Shown: positions 25,489 through 33,667 of the stretch, piece by piece
Numbering within the stretch: the stretch's first letter is position 1
How the letters are laid out: each line of letters starts with the position of its first letter
NCBI RefSeq assembly: GCF_014288055.1
Contig: NZ_JACOPK010000012.1
Coordinates: 1 to 63,075 of the forward strand
Direction of reading: 5' to 3'
Length of the DNA stretch: 63,075 nucleotides
DNA from: Agathobaculum hominis
Lineage (GTDB): Bacteria > Bacillota > Clostridia > Oscillospirales > Butyricicoccaceae
Program-made: the position numbers and the translations under genes
Notes under the pieces: generated by a model
Database searches by the model: none
What the model was told of the DNA's origin: nothing
The model's input: the letters and a program-made list of their open reading frames with translations, nothing else

Positions 25489-27240
25489 TTGGACAAGCAG
25501 CAATTCTTCAACGGCGCAGTCTTCGATGCGTGGCGCTGGTTCGGCGCGCATCTCGGCGGCGGCGGCGCGGTTTTCCGCACGTTCGCACCCAATGCCTCGC
25601 GCATCACGCTGACCGGCGCGATGAACGGCTGGACCGAGACCGATCTGCATCAGGACGGCCGCAGCGGCTTCTGGGAGGTCTCCGTGCCCGGCACGCAGGC
25701 AGGGCAGCTCTACAAGTACCGCATCTACGCCGCCGACGGCTCCGTGACCGAGCACTGCGACCCCTACGGCTTCGCCATGGAGCTGCGCCCGGCGTGCTGC
25801 TCGATCGTGACCGACCTCGAGGAATACCGGTTCACGGACGACGCATGGATGCAGGCGCGTTCCGCCGACCCGGACGCTCCGCTGAATATCTACGAAATGC
25901 ACCTCGGCTCATGGCAGCGCAATTCGGAGGACGCAAACGGCTGGTTTACCTATGAGCAGCTTGCCGACCGGCTCATCCCCTACCTGCTGGACGGCGGCTA
26001 CACGCACGTCGAGTTCCTTCCGCTCTCCGAGCACCCGTTCGACGGCTCGTGGGGCTACCAAAATACCGGATTTTTCGCGCCGACCGCGCGCTACGGCTCG
26101 CCCGCGCAGCTCAAACAGCTCATCGACCGGCTGCACAACGCCGGTTTCGGCGCGATCATGGATTTCGTGCCCGTCCACTTCGCGGTGGACTCCTACGGCC
26201 TTGCGAAGTTCGACGGCACGCCGCTGTACGAGTACCCGAACGACGCGGTCGGCGTCAGCGAGTGGGGCAGCTACAATTTCAACCATTCGCGCCGCGAAGT
26301 GCGGTGTTTTCTGCAATCTGCCGCGAATTACTGGCTCGAGGAGTTCCATTTCGACGGTCTGCGCATGGATGCGGTCTCGCGCCTCATCTACTGGCAGGGA
26401 GACGAGAAGCGCGGCATAAACGGCGATACGCTCGACTTCCTCAAGGGCATGAACCGCGGCCTCAAGGCACGCCACCCCTCCGCTCTGCTCATCGCGGAGG
26501 ACTCGACCGCCTACCCCGGCGTCACCCGTCCGCTCGACGAGGGCGGCCTCGGCTTCGACTACAAATGGGATCTCGGCTGGATGCACGACACGCTCGAATT
26601 CTGCCAGACGCAGCCCGACCTGCGGCCGCACAGCCGCGGCAAGCTGCTGTGGTCGATGCACTATTTCGCGAACGAGCGCTATCTGCTCCCCCTCTCGCAC
26701 GACGAGGTCGTACACGGCAAAGCCTCCATCGTGCAGAAAATGTGGGGCGCGGACGAAAAGGACAAGTATGCGCAGGCGCGCACGATGTATCTTTATATGT
26801 TCGCGCATCCCGGCAAAAAGCTCAATTTCATGGGCAATGAGCTAGGACAGCTTTATGAATGGAACGAGGCCGGCACGCTCGACGGCGCACTCGCGGAGCG
26901 TCCGTTCCATCTGTTTTTCCACAGCCTGTGCAGAACTTATCGGGATAACCCGGCGCTGCACTGCGACTACGCGCCGGACAGCTTTTCCTGGGCGGACAGC
27001 CGCGCCGACGTACCCTCGCTTATCGGCATGGTGCGCCGGGGTCACGGCGAGACACTGCTCGCGCTGTGCAATTTCGGCAGCGACCCGGCGGTCTATGACG
27101 GCCCGCTCGGCGATACGCCCTCCCTGCTGCTGCACACCGATCTCATCGAGTTCGGCGGCGACACCGAGGAAGGCGAGCTGAATACCGAGCTTCCGCTCAT
27201 CCTGCCGCCGTACAGTGGCATGCTGCTGCGCATCGAATAA
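25489..27240 (+). CDS. glgB: 1,4-alpha-glucan branching enzyme
   Basis: GlgB introduces alpha-1,6 branches into glycogen. The 583-residue protein has an N-terminal CBM48-type domain (about 15-100, GGAVFRTFAPNASRITLTGAMNGW) and a GH13 barrel with all catalytic regions: the nucleophile Asp in GLRMDAVSRLIYW, the acid Glu in LIAEDSTAYPGV and the transition-state Asp in SHDEVVHGK. It is a short form lacking the extra N-terminal module of some GlgBs. The start is TTG with GGAAAGGAG upstream. Other glycogen genes are not in the window except pgcA at 1.5 kb. Confidence 0.95.
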   Translation: MDKQQFFNGAVFDAWRWFGAHLGGGGAVFRTFAPNASRITLTGAMNGWTETDLHQDGRSGFWEVSVPGTQAGQLYKYRIYAADGSVTEHCDPYGFAMELRPACCSIVTDLEEYRFTDDAWMQARSADPDAPLNIYEMHLGSWQRNSEDANGWFTYEQLADRLIPYLLDGGYTHVEFLPLSEHPFDGSWGYQNTGFFAPTARYGSPAQLKQLIDRLHNAGFGAIMDFVPVHFAVDSYGLAKFDGTPLYEYPNDAVGVSEWGSYNFNHSRREVRCFLQSAANYWLEEFHFDGLRMDAVSRLIYWQGDEKRGINGDTLDFLKGMNRGLKARHPSALLIAEDSTAYPGVTRPLDEGGLGFDYKWDLGWMHDTLEFCQTQPDLRPHSRGKLLWSMHYFANERYLLPLSHDEVVHGKASIVQKMWGADEKDKYAQARTMYLYMFAHPGKKLNFMGNELGQLYEWNEAGTLDGALAERPFHLFFHSLCRTYRDNPALHCDYAPDSFSWADSRADVPSLIGMVRRGHGETLLALCNFGSDPAVYDGPLGDTPSLLLHTDLIEFGGDTEEGELNTELPLILPPYSGMLLRIE

Positions 27241-27262
27241 AGGCAGCACCGCACAATGAAAG

Positions 27263-27312
27263 CGAAAACCACCGCAGAACGCATTTTTAACGTTCTGCGG
27301 TGGTTTTCCTTT
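27263..27312 (+). terminator. Terminator after glgB
   Basis: A perfect 18-bp stem (GAAAACCACCGCAGAACG and complement at 27291-27308) with a T-rich tail; the A-rich left arm also makes it usable from the minus strand. Confidence 0.85.
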
Positions 27313-27358
27313 GCGCGGGTTGAAAGAAATATGAAAAGGGGTAATGGTTCGATAGAAA

Positions 27359-27913
27359 TCAGCCGTTCTTCGCGGTGACGATGCCCTTGTGCAGGCTCAG
27401 CACCGGAAGCAGGACCGCGCAGACGATAATGCCCGCGACGCCCTGTACGATGTTCATCGGGATGCCGACGGCGACAGCGGTCGCGGCTGCGGCTGCATTG
27501 CTGCCCATTGCGACCTCCATGCCCATCTCATACAGGAAATAGCCGATGACCATGACGGCCTCTGCCGGGATGCCGCTCAGGACAACGCGGACCGGAACGG
27601 CGCGCCTGTCTGCGCCTGCGCTCAGACGGAGATACAGCCAGCCGCCGACCATCGCGGTCAGCGCCTTGATGACGAACGTACCCGGAACATAGCTCATGTA
27701 GCCTGCGAACAGGTCGCTCAGCATCGAGCCGATGCCTGCCGCGAGCGCGCCGAGACCCGGACCGAGCAGCGCGCCGCACAGCAGCACCATGCCGTCGCCG
27801 AGGTGGATATAGCCCTGCGTCGGGGTCGGAATGCGGATGATCATGGTCGCGACCGTAGTCAGTGCCGCCATGAGCGCCGCAAAGATAATCTTTCGAAGGC
27901 TTGCGTTTTTCAT
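27359..27913 (-). CDS. ECF transporter S component
   Basis: The 184-residue protein has five to six hydrophobic helices and the S-component signature of energy-coupling-factor vitamin transporters: the N-terminal basic start (MKNASLRKIIFAALMAALTTVATM), an AxxxAxx-type helix for EcfT contact, and HLGDGMVLLCGALLGPGLGALAAGIGSMLSDLFAGY. It binds a vitamin or metabolite and shares the EcfAA'T module, which is encoded elsewhere. Substrate is not clear from the sequence. The ATG at 27913 is preceded by AGGTG; an in-frame GTG three codons upstream overlaps that site. Confidence 0.85.
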   Translation of the reverse strand: MKNASLRKIIFAALMAALTTVATMIIRIPTPTQGYIHLGDGMVLLCGALLGPGLGALAAGIGSMLSDLFAGYMSYVPGTFVIKALTAMVGGWLYLRLSAGADRRAVPVRVVLSGIPAEAVMVIGYFLYEMGMEVAMGSNAAAAATAVAVGIPMNIVQGVAGIIVCAVLLPVLSLHKGIVTAKNG

Positions 27914-27940
27914 GTCATACACCTGCTTTTCTTTTGTCAG

Positions 27941-27971
27941 ACCCGTGGAAATTTCTTTATTTCCAACGGGT
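27941..27971 (-). promoter_or_regulatory. Strong hairpin in the 5' leader of the ECF S-component gene
   Basis: ACCCGTGGAAAT pairs with ATTTCC-A-ACGGGT, giving a 12-bp stem with one bulged base. It is 28 bp upstream of the start. I do not recognise a known riboswitch in it. Confidence 0.5.
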
Positions 27972-28172
27972 TTGTTCTCTTTATATAGATGATACTCTTT
28001 CTCTGGCTTGTATAAAAGGGCCAGTCCGCTTTATTTTTTCAGGGTCAGTCTGTCCGCAGCATTCGCGCGGCTGATCTTGAGCGGCGGCACTGCGGCGTTT
28101 CTCTCTTATCGCCAAAAAAGCGCGGCTGATTTTTATATTTTTGTCTCGTCCGACGAAATCATAGTAATCCTA

Positions 28173-28201
28173 TTGACAAACAGGACAATGGCGCGTATAC
28201 T
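28173..28201 (+). promoter_or_regulatory. Promoter of the Cys/Met-leader ABC transporter operon
   Basis: TTGACA (28173-28178) and TATACT (28196-28201) have a 17-bp spacer. Transcription should begin near 28208, giving a leader RNA of about 200 bases before the first transporter gene. Confidence 0.88.
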
Positions 28202-28212
28202 GCAATCATACT

Positions 28213-28237
28213 AATTCACATAGGAATTATATGAATT
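28213..28237 (+). promoter_or_regulatory. Candidate operator with three GAATT half-sites
   Basis: AATTC (28213-28217), GAATT (28224-28228) and GAATT (28233-28237) lie just after the predicted start of transcription. The GGAATT core resembles that of CymR/Rrf2-type sulfur regulators in Firmicutes, but the match is partial. Confidence 0.35.
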
Positions 28238-28253
28238 GAAAGGAGAACGCACC

Positions 28254-28343
28254 ATGAGCCGAATGAACTGTATGCCGACCTGCTGTATGTGTATGCACCG
28301 CTGCTGTTGTATGCGCTCCCTTGTGACATGTCGAATGTGCTGA
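28254..28343 (+). CDS. 29-residue Cys/Met-rich leader peptide
   Basis: The frame starts at an ATG with AAAGGAGAAC ideally placed upstream and encodes 29 residues, of which nine are Cys and seven are Met, including the run CCMCMHRCCC. Such composition is what a sulfur-amino-acid leader peptide should look like: ribosomes short of Cys-tRNA (or Met-tRNA) would stall in it. It lies between a perfect promoter and a terminator hairpin, and the genes behind encode a sulfonate-type ABC transporter. Alternative: a genuine small metal-binding peptide. No relative is known to me. Translation is strongly supported by the ribosome site; regulation by attenuation is inference. Confidence 0.75.
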   Translation: MSRMNCMPTCCMCMHRCCCMRSLVTCRMC

Positions 28344-28361
28344 AAAAGCATCATTCTGTAT

Positions 28362-28390
28362 GCAGGAGGCGTGTGCTTCCTGCTTTTTTT
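28362..28390 (+). terminator. Attenuator terminator between leader peptide and transporter genes
   Basis: GCAGGAGGC (28362-28370) pairs with GCTTCCTGC (28375-28383) through nine positions (one G-U), with a GTGT loop and seven T after it. It lies 18 bases after the leader stop and 21 bases before the permease start. The 3' side of the leader coding region contains CCTGC at about 28278-28282 that could compete for the left arm. Confidence 0.85.
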
Positions 28391-28411
28391 GTCGAAAGGA
28401 GTTTCCCAACC

Positions 28412-29359
28412 GTGAAGCAATTTATCAAAGCCCTGCCGGTCCTGTCCATCGTTCTGGCGCTCGCGCTCGACGCGCTCCTGCCGGACAATTTACAGCACCC
28501 CGCCGCCGAGCACCCGTATTTCACCTGGCTGCTGATCGCGGCGCTCGTCTTGTACCTCATAGTTTATATCGCGTCCTTCGCCCGTCCGGCGCTGCGCGAA
28601 AAGCTCGAATACAAGGCGCTCTTCTACGCCGGCGCTGTGCTGTTCTTCAACATCCTTAACCTGCTGACCGTGAAGTTCGCCGTTCTCCCGGTGCTGTACT
28701 TTCCGTCGCTCGACCGCGTGTTCGGCGTTCTGGTCGAGGACAGCACGTTCCTCGCCAAGTGCCTCGCCTACTCGGCACGCCTGCTGCTCATCGGCTGGTT
28801 CTGCGGCGCGCTCGTCGGCATGCTGACCGGCATCGCCATCGGCTTCAGCAAGACCTTTTCCTACTGGGTTCAGCCGCTCGTCCGCGTGCTCGGCCCGATC
28901 CCCTCGACGGCATGGATCCCGATCGTGTTGATCGCCTTTCCCTCCGCCGTCTCCGCCAGCGCATTCCTGATCGCGCTCGCCGTATGGTTCCCGACCACCG
29001 TTCTCACGAGCAGCGGCATCGCCTCCATCCCCAACTCGTACTTTGAGGTCTCCTCGACGCTCGGCGCCGGCAGCCTTTACCGCATCGTGAAGGTCGGCAT
29101 CCCGGCCGCCATGCCCCATATGTTCCTCGGCCTGTTCAACGGCACCTGCTCGTCGTTCATCACGCTCGTGACCGCCGAAATGCTCGGCGCGAAGTACGGC
29201 ATCGGCTGGTACATCAACTGGCAGAAGGAAATGATGGCTTACGCGAACGTTTACGCCGGTCTGATCATCATCGCCGTTACGTTCTTCATCCTCATCACCC
29301 TGCTCTTCAAATTCCGCGATCATGTCCTTGCATGGCAGAAAGGAGTTATCAAATGGTAG
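28412..29359 (+). CDS. ABC transporter permease (SsuC/TauC type)
   Basis: This 315-residue permease belongs to the sulfonate/nitrate/taurine (BPD_transp_1) group. Two extra N-terminal helices (about 5-55) precede the core; the EAA-type loop is about 205-225 (SSTLGAGSLYRIVKVGIPAAMP). The start is GTG at 28412 with GAAAGGAG upstream, 22 bases after the attenuator T-run; a longer frame starting inside the leader peptide region is rejected. Its stop overlaps the ATPase start by seven bases. With the ATPase and the substrate-binding lipoprotein it forms an uptake system. Attenuation by a Cys/Met peptide suggests a sulfur-containing substrate. Confidence 0.9.
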   Translation: MKQFIKALPVLSIVLALALDALLPDNLQHPAAEHPYFTWLLIAALVLYLIVYIASFARPALREKLEYKALFYAGAVLFFNILNLLTVKFAVLPVLYFPSLDRVFGVLVEDSTFLAKCLAYSARLLLIGWFCGALVGMLTGIAIGFSKTFSYWVQPLVRVLGPIPSTAWIPIVLIAFPSAVSASAFLIALAVWFPTTVLTSSGIASIPNSYFEVSSTLGAGSLYRIVKVGIPAAMPHMFLGLFNGTCSSFITLVTAEMLGAKYGIGWYINWQKEMMAYANVYAGLIIIAVTFFILITLLFKFRDHVLAWQKGVIKW

Positions 29360-30132
29360 GAAATATCTCCATTTCGGGCGTCTCCAAGCACTTTATCAAC
29401 CCAACCGGAGAACGCATCACCGCGCTCGACAATGTGTCGCTCGAAATCCCCTCCGGCTCGTTCGTGTCGCTCATCGGCCCGTCCGGCTGCGGCAAATCTA
29501 CGCTCCTGCGTCTGATCTCCGGCCTCATCCAGATGGACGAGGGCGAGCTGACGCTCGATGGCGTGCCCGTCACCGCTCCCGGCGCCGACCGCGGCTTCAT
29601 GTTCCAGGAGCACACGCTGTTCCCGTGGCTGTCGATCTACGACAATATCGCCTTCGGCCTGCGCGCCCGCGGCATCTACAAGCAGGAAAAGGACCGCGTC
29701 GATGAGTTCATCGAAATGGTCGGCCTCAAGGGCTTTGAGCACTCCTATCCGCATCAGCTTTCGGGCGGCATGTGCCAACGCGCCTCTCTCGCACGCGCCC
29801 TTGTCGGCAGGCCCAAGGTGCTGCTGCTCGACGAGCCGCTCGGCGCACTCGACGCCTTCACCCGAATGAATATGCAGGATGAGATCCTGCGCATCTGGAA
29901 GGAGACCGGCATGACCGCCATCATGGTAACGCACGACGTGGACGAGGCCGTTTATCTCTCGGACAAGGTCGTCGTCATGACCCCGCGCCCCGGCCGCATC
30001 ACCGGCACGCTCGATATCCAGCTCTCCCGCCCGCGTGCGCGCAGCTCGGAGGACTTTCTCCAGTACCGCGGCGAGATCCTGCGCCGCCTGCACTACGGCG
30101 GCAAGGTCGAGGAACCGAACTACTACATCTGA
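29353..30132 (+). CDS. ABC transporter ATPase (SsuB/TauB type)
   Basis: The 259-residue ATPase powers the SsuC/TauC-like permease. Walker A GPSGCGKST is at about 39-47, the Q-loop in FMFQEHTLFPWLS, the signature LSGGMCQRASLARAL at about 133-147 and Walker B VLLLDEPLGALD at about 154-165, with the H-loop in MVTHDVDEAVYLSD. The ATG at 29353 overlaps the permease stop and has AAAGGAG upstream; the longer frame starting at 29332 is rejected. The next gene of the operon is separated by 275 bases that contain multi-hairpin element C. Confidence 0.93.
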   Translation: MVGNISISGVSKHFINPTGERITALDNVSLEIPSGSFVSLIGPSGCGKSTLLRLISGLIQMDEGELTLDGVPVTAPGADRGFMFQEHTLFPWLSIYDNIAFGLRARGIYKQEKDRVDEFIEMVGLKGFEHSYPHQLSGGMCQRASLARALVGRPKVLLLDEPLGALDAFTRMNMQDEILRIWKETGMTAIMVTHDVDEAVYLSDKVVVMTPRPGRITGTLDIQLSRPRARSSEDFLQYRGEILRRLHYGGKVEEPNYYI

Positions 30133-30141
30133 CGCTTCGCT

Positions 30142-30317
30142 TTATAGGGGAATTCAAAATCCCCCTATATACACAGAGCGGTTCCGAAGAAACCACTCTG
30201 TGATACCCCAACGGCGCCGCCCAAGGCGTCTGGGTCGGGGTGAAAAAAACCAGGTACACGCCCCGGCTTTTTTCGGGCATCAAAGATGCCCGATTGAATG
30301 CCGCGCTGAAAGCGCGG
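30142..30317 (+). repeat. Multi-hairpin element, copy C (intercistronic)
   Basis: Six hairpins in tandem lie between the ATPase and substrate-binding protein genes: TATAGGGG/CCCCTATA, CACAGAG/CTCTGTG, a GC-rich ACCCCA/TGGGGT-like pair, a GAAAAAAACC module with a GGTACACGCCCC core, GGGCATC/GATGCCC, and CCGCGC/GCGCGG. The last three occupy the same order and spacing as in copies A and B, and the stem sequences differ while pairing is kept. The position suggests an effect on mRNA stability or a promoter-distal processing signal, but the element also occurs outside operons. Confidence 0.65.
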
Positions 30318-30407
30318 GATTTCCTCCGCTGTTAATTATTGCACCACCAAACACCTACCTCTGTTAAAGCAAAACACCCACCCTACTCCTCGAAAGGAAC
30401 GATATCC

Positions 30408-31586
30408 ATGAAAAAGAACGGAATTTTCTCCCGTGTGCTGAGCAGCGCACTCGCCGGCGTACTCGCCCTCTCGCTCTCCGCCTGCGGCAGCAGCAGTACC
30501 GCCTCGTCCGACGCCTCCGCTGACGGCGCTTCGGACAGCGGGACCACCCATCTCCGCCTGATCTACTCCCCCTCGCTGTGCGCGGCGCCGATGTATATCG
30601 CGATCGAAAACGGCTATTTCGAGGAGGAAAACCTCGATATCGAACAGGTAACGGTCGATGCGGCGCACGTTTCCGAGGCCATCGGCGCGAATCAGGTCGA
30701 TGTCGGCATGGGTCTGATCGGCAAGCTGCTCCAGCCGATCGAAAACGGCCTGCCCATCAAGTTCACCACCGGCCTGCACACCGGCTGCACCAAGCTGCTC
30801 GTCCCGGGCGACAGCGACATCAAGAGCATCGCTGACCTCAAGGGCAAAAAGATCGGCGTGCCGGGTCTGGCCGACGCCGCAACCGTTGTTTCCAAGCGTT
30901 CGCTCAGCGCGGCCGGCATCGGCGTGACCGAGCAGAACATGGAGGTCGAGTTCTCGGTCTACTCGCGCAACGACCTGCCGCAGGCGCTCGAGAACGGTGC
31001 GGTCGACGCGATCGCCCTCGGCGACCCGACCGCATCCATCGCGGAGGAGCAGTACGGTCTGACCGCCCTCATCGACACCGCAACCGATCCCAAGTACAAG
31101 GATGAATACTGCTGCAATGCGTTCGTCACCTCCCAGCTCGCCGCCGAAAACCCGAAGGCTGCCGCAGCGTTCACCCGTGCGGTGCAGAAGGCTTCTCAAT
31201 GGGTGCAGGAGAACCCGGACGAGACCGCAAAGATCATCGTTGACAAGCAGTATGTCTCCGGCGATGTCGATTTCTGCGCACAGATCCTCAAGACCTACAA
31301 CTACAAGCCTTCGGTTCAGGGCGGCTATGACGCGCTCAAGCTGAACGCCGAGGAGCTGAGCAAAATCGGCGTGCTCAAGGAAGGCACCGACGCACAGAAA
31401 TTCGCAGACAATGCTTACATCTTCTTCGACGATGTGCCGGATGCGCCGGAGGCCTCCTCCGGCACCACCGCAGCCGCTCCGTCCGCCTCTGCCTCCTCGG
31501 TCAGCTTCACCGAAGCGGCCGAGGCCGAGGAGAACGACTGCTGCGGCGGCAAGATCGAAAAGCCTGACACCACCAGAAAAGCCTGA
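30408..31586 (+). CDS. ABC transporter substrate-binding lipoprotein (NMT1/SsuA-like)
   Basis: The 392-residue lipoprotein has a lipobox (LALSLSACG, Cys about 24) and a type 2 periplasmic-binding fold of the nitrate/sulfonate/thiamin-precursor group: RLIYSPSLCAAPMYIAIENGYFEEENLDIE and GANQVDVGMGLIGK. The linker after the lipobox is Ser-rich. The C-terminus carries an unusual extension with a Ser/Ala/Pro stretch and CCGGK. The ATG at 30408 has GAAAGGA upstream. It belongs to the permease-ATPase operon; the substrate is probably a sulfonate or related sulfur compound, inferred from the leader peptide. Confidence 0.88.
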   Translation: MKKNGIFSRVLSSALAGVLALSLSACGSSSTASSDASADGASDSGTTHLRLIYSPSLCAAPMYIAIENGYFEEENLDIEQVTVDAAHVSEAIGANQVDVGMGLIGKLLQPIENGLPIKFTTGLHTGCTKLLVPGDSDIKSIADLKGKKIGVPGLADAATVVSKRSLSAAGIGVTEQNMEVEFSVYSRNDLPQALENGAVDAIALGDPTASIAEEQYGLTALIDTATDPKYKDEYCCNAFVTSQLAAENPKAAAAFTRAVQKASQWVQENPDETAKIIVDKQYVSGDVDFCAQILKTYNYKPSVQGGYDALKLNAEELSKIGVLKEGTDAQKFADNAYIFFDDVPDAPEASSGTTAAAPSASASSVSFTEAAEAEENDCCGGKIEKPDTTRKA

Positions 31587-31610
31587 CGGACACAGGGAGG
31601 AAAGGATATC

Positions 31611-32270
31611 ATGTCAGAAATCAAATGCACGCACAGCTGCTCGGACTGCAGCAGACTCGGCTGCCGCTCGGCGAGCGAGGATCAGTATCCCCCGTTCTGC
31701 CTGACGACCAATGTTGACAGGGATCTGCTGGACGAGACGCTCGAGATCTACAGAAATGACGAGCTTCAGGGCAGGATCGCCCGCACCTCCGCCTGCATCG
31801 AAGGCGAATTCTACGGCCGCCTGACGCGCGTCGAGGAGACCATCGAGTTCATCCGGCGCATGGGCTTCAAGAAAATCGGCATCGCCTCCTGCGTCGGTCT
31901 GATGCGCGAGACCTCGATCTTCGCCCGCATCCTCAAGGCAAGCGGCATCGATTACTTTACCGTCGGCTGCAAGGTCGGCGCGGTGGACAAGACCGAGATC
32001 GGCGTGCCGAACGAGAAAAAGCTCAACGGCGGCTGCGGCCACGAGTCCATGTGCAACCCGATCATGCAGGCGAAAACGCTCGCCGCGAACGGCTGCGACT
32101 TCAATATCGTCATCGGCCTGTGCGTCGGTCACGATACGCTGTTCCTGCGTCACAGCAAGGTTCCGACCACCGTCATGATCGTCAAGGACCGCGTGCTCCA
32201 GCACAATCCGGCCGCCGCCCTGTACGGCGCACAGTCCATGTATTCCCGCTTCAAAAATCTGAATCTGTAA
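31611..32270 (+). CDS. DUF1847 Cys-rich protein
   Basis: The 219-residue protein belongs to the DUF1847 family of predicted metal-binding proteins. The N-terminus has clustered Cys (CTHSCSDCSRLGC) followed by conserved segments (RMGFKKIGIASCVGLMRE, GCGHESMCNPIMQAKTLAANGCDFNIVIGLCVGHDTLF). The role of the family is not established; the last segment looks like a Cys-containing strand-loop motif that could bind a metal or cluster. AGGAAAGG precedes the ATG. Its place in this operon ties it to sulfur uptake or to redox handling of the imported compound. Confidence 0.85.
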   Translation: MSEIKCTHSCSDCSRLGCRSASEDQYPPFCLTTNVDRDLLDETLEIYRNDELQGRIARTSACIEGEFYGRLTRVEETIEFIRRMGFKKIGIASCVGLMRETSIFARILKASGIDYFTVGCKVGAVDKTEIGVPNEKKLNGGCGHESMCNPIMQAKTLAANGCDFNIVIGLCVGHDTLFLRHSKVPTTVMIVKDRVLQHNPAAALYGAQSMYSRFKNLNL

Positions 32271-32271
32271 A

Positions 32272-32313
32272 AAAAGCTCTCCGCATCGACCTGAACTGCG
32301 GAGAGCTTTCTTT
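32272..32313. terminator. Terminator between the ABC operon and the BTAD regulator
   Basis: AAAGCTCTCCGCA and its complement form a 13-bp stem followed by a T-rich run; the A-run on the left makes it usable from both strands. Confidence 0.9.
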
Positions 32314-33510
32314 TTATTCGTTTGGAATGAGCGGCTGCACCATGCAGCGCAGGCGCGCGGACGAATGCGGATAACGGCGGTAAAAGGCGCCGGTCAGCCG
32401 TTCCGCGACCATGCAGCTGTTTTCGTAATTCGCCTGCGGCAGCATGATGACAAACTGCGACACGCTGCACCGCGAGATAACGTCGCCGCGCCGCAGATTG
32501 CCGCGCAGCAGCGGCGGCAGCTTTTCCATCACGCCGTCCAGACTGCGACGCGCAAGGGCGGAACCGTCCTTCGCCGTCACCGACAGCAGACAGATATGCA
32601 CGGCGATGCCCATGCGTGCGACCGCACGCGCCTGCATACGATACAGGATCTTGAAAAAGTCATATTCGCACAGCATCGCGCCGCCGGCGCTGTTCTCCTC
32701 CTGAAGCTGCATGCGCAGCTCGTCCATCGACAGAGTATGGTCGTTGACCGTGCGCGATGCCTGCCGGTACAGCTTGCGCAGGGTCTCTCCCGGCATGACG
32801 CCGAAATCCGAGAACAGCATCTCGCTCATGTCGTCATAGACCGCCATGGCTTCCCGGTTGTCTCCGTTCTCGATGAGCGCACACATCAGATGCTCGTAAA
32901 ATTCCTCTTTGTACGGCTCGATCTTAACGGCCTGCCGGCACAGCGCGGCCAGCTCCTCCGTGCGTCCGCAGTCCTCGAGGATCTCGATCGCGCTCGATAC
33001 CGCCCCGGCATACAGGCCGTGGTAATACGTCTCGAGCGGCATGACCCAGATCTCGCCCGACAGGCGCGGCAGCAGATCGCCGCGGTAGCAGCCGACCGCA
33101 GCCTGATACGCGCGCAGACGCGCCTCCGGCTCCTTTTCCCGGTCTCCTCTGCGGCACCGCTCCTCAAACTGCTCGATGTCGAGCGTGATCGGTACCTCCT
33201 CATTCCACACATACCGACCCGACCGGCGGAGGAGCAGCCGGTGTCCCAGTCCGTCCTCGAGCCGGTCGAGCAGTGCACGGATGCGGTGAAAGACCGACTT
33301 GAGCGCGTTTGCGGGGTCCGAGCTGCCCGTTCCGCCGCTCCAGCAGAGGTTGATCAGCTCCTCCTGCGTAAATTCGCGGCGGCGGTTGACCAGCAGATAC
33401 GCGAGCAGAGACCATACCCGGTGCGAGCGGTCGTTGCTGTCTGAGATGACGCAGTCTCCGTAGCGGATCGTAAATTCTCCCAGCATTTGAACCTGTATCG
33501 TTTCGCTCAT
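32314..33510 (-). CDS. SARP/BTAD-type transcriptional regulator with degenerate GGDEF-like end
   Basis: This 398-residue regulator has an N-terminal OmpR-type winged helix (about 5-95, MLGEFTIRYGDCVISDSNDRSHRVWSLLAYLL) and a bacterial transcriptional activation domain (about 100-245, VGCYRGDLLPRLSGEIW). The C-terminal 140 residues look like a GGDEF-type fold without a catalytic site (RRGDVISRCSVSQFVIMLPQANYEN). Such proteins are frequent in Clostridia next to transporter genes. The ATG at 33510 follows a G-rich site (seven G in a row). It is convergent with the ABC operon; that operon may or may not be its target. Confidence 0.85.
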   Translation of the reverse strand: MSETIQVQMLGEFTIRYGDCVISDSNDRSHRVWSLLAYLLVNRRREFTQEELINLCWSGGTGSSDPANALKSVFHRIRALLDRLEDGLGHRLLLRRSGRYVWNEEVPITLDIEQFEERCRRGDREKEPEARLRAYQAAVGCYRGDLLPRLSGEIWVMPLETYYHGLYAGAVSSAIEILEDCGRTEELAALCRQAVKIEPYKEEFYEHLMCALIENGDNREAMAVYDDMSEMLFSDFGVMPGETLRKLYRQASRTVNDHTLSMDELRMQLQEENSAGGAMLCEYDFFKILYRMQARAVARMGIAVHICLLSVTAKDGSALARRSLDGVMEKLPPLLRGNLRRGDVISRCSVSQFVIMLPQANYENSCMVAERLTGAFYRRYPHSSARLRCMVQPLIPNE

Positions 33511-33667
33511 TGCAGCTTTTCCCCCCCGCCTGTCCGAAAAATCCATGCAGCTGTCTTGTCATGCTGTTTTCTATTTACACCATATCACAAATATCGGAAA
33601 ATTACAAGTAAATCGTATATAAAGCAGCACCGGACAGCGAAAACTGCGGCGCTTCGCGGCGGTATTC

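Noticed and set aside
27914..28000. A vitamin riboswitch (THF, preQ1, TPP) before the ECF S component
   Set aside because: None of the conserved cores of these classes could be found.
28289..28411. An N-terminal extension of the permease through the leader peptide and terminator
   Set aside because: It would be translated across the terminator stem; the GTG at 28412 has its own ribosome site.
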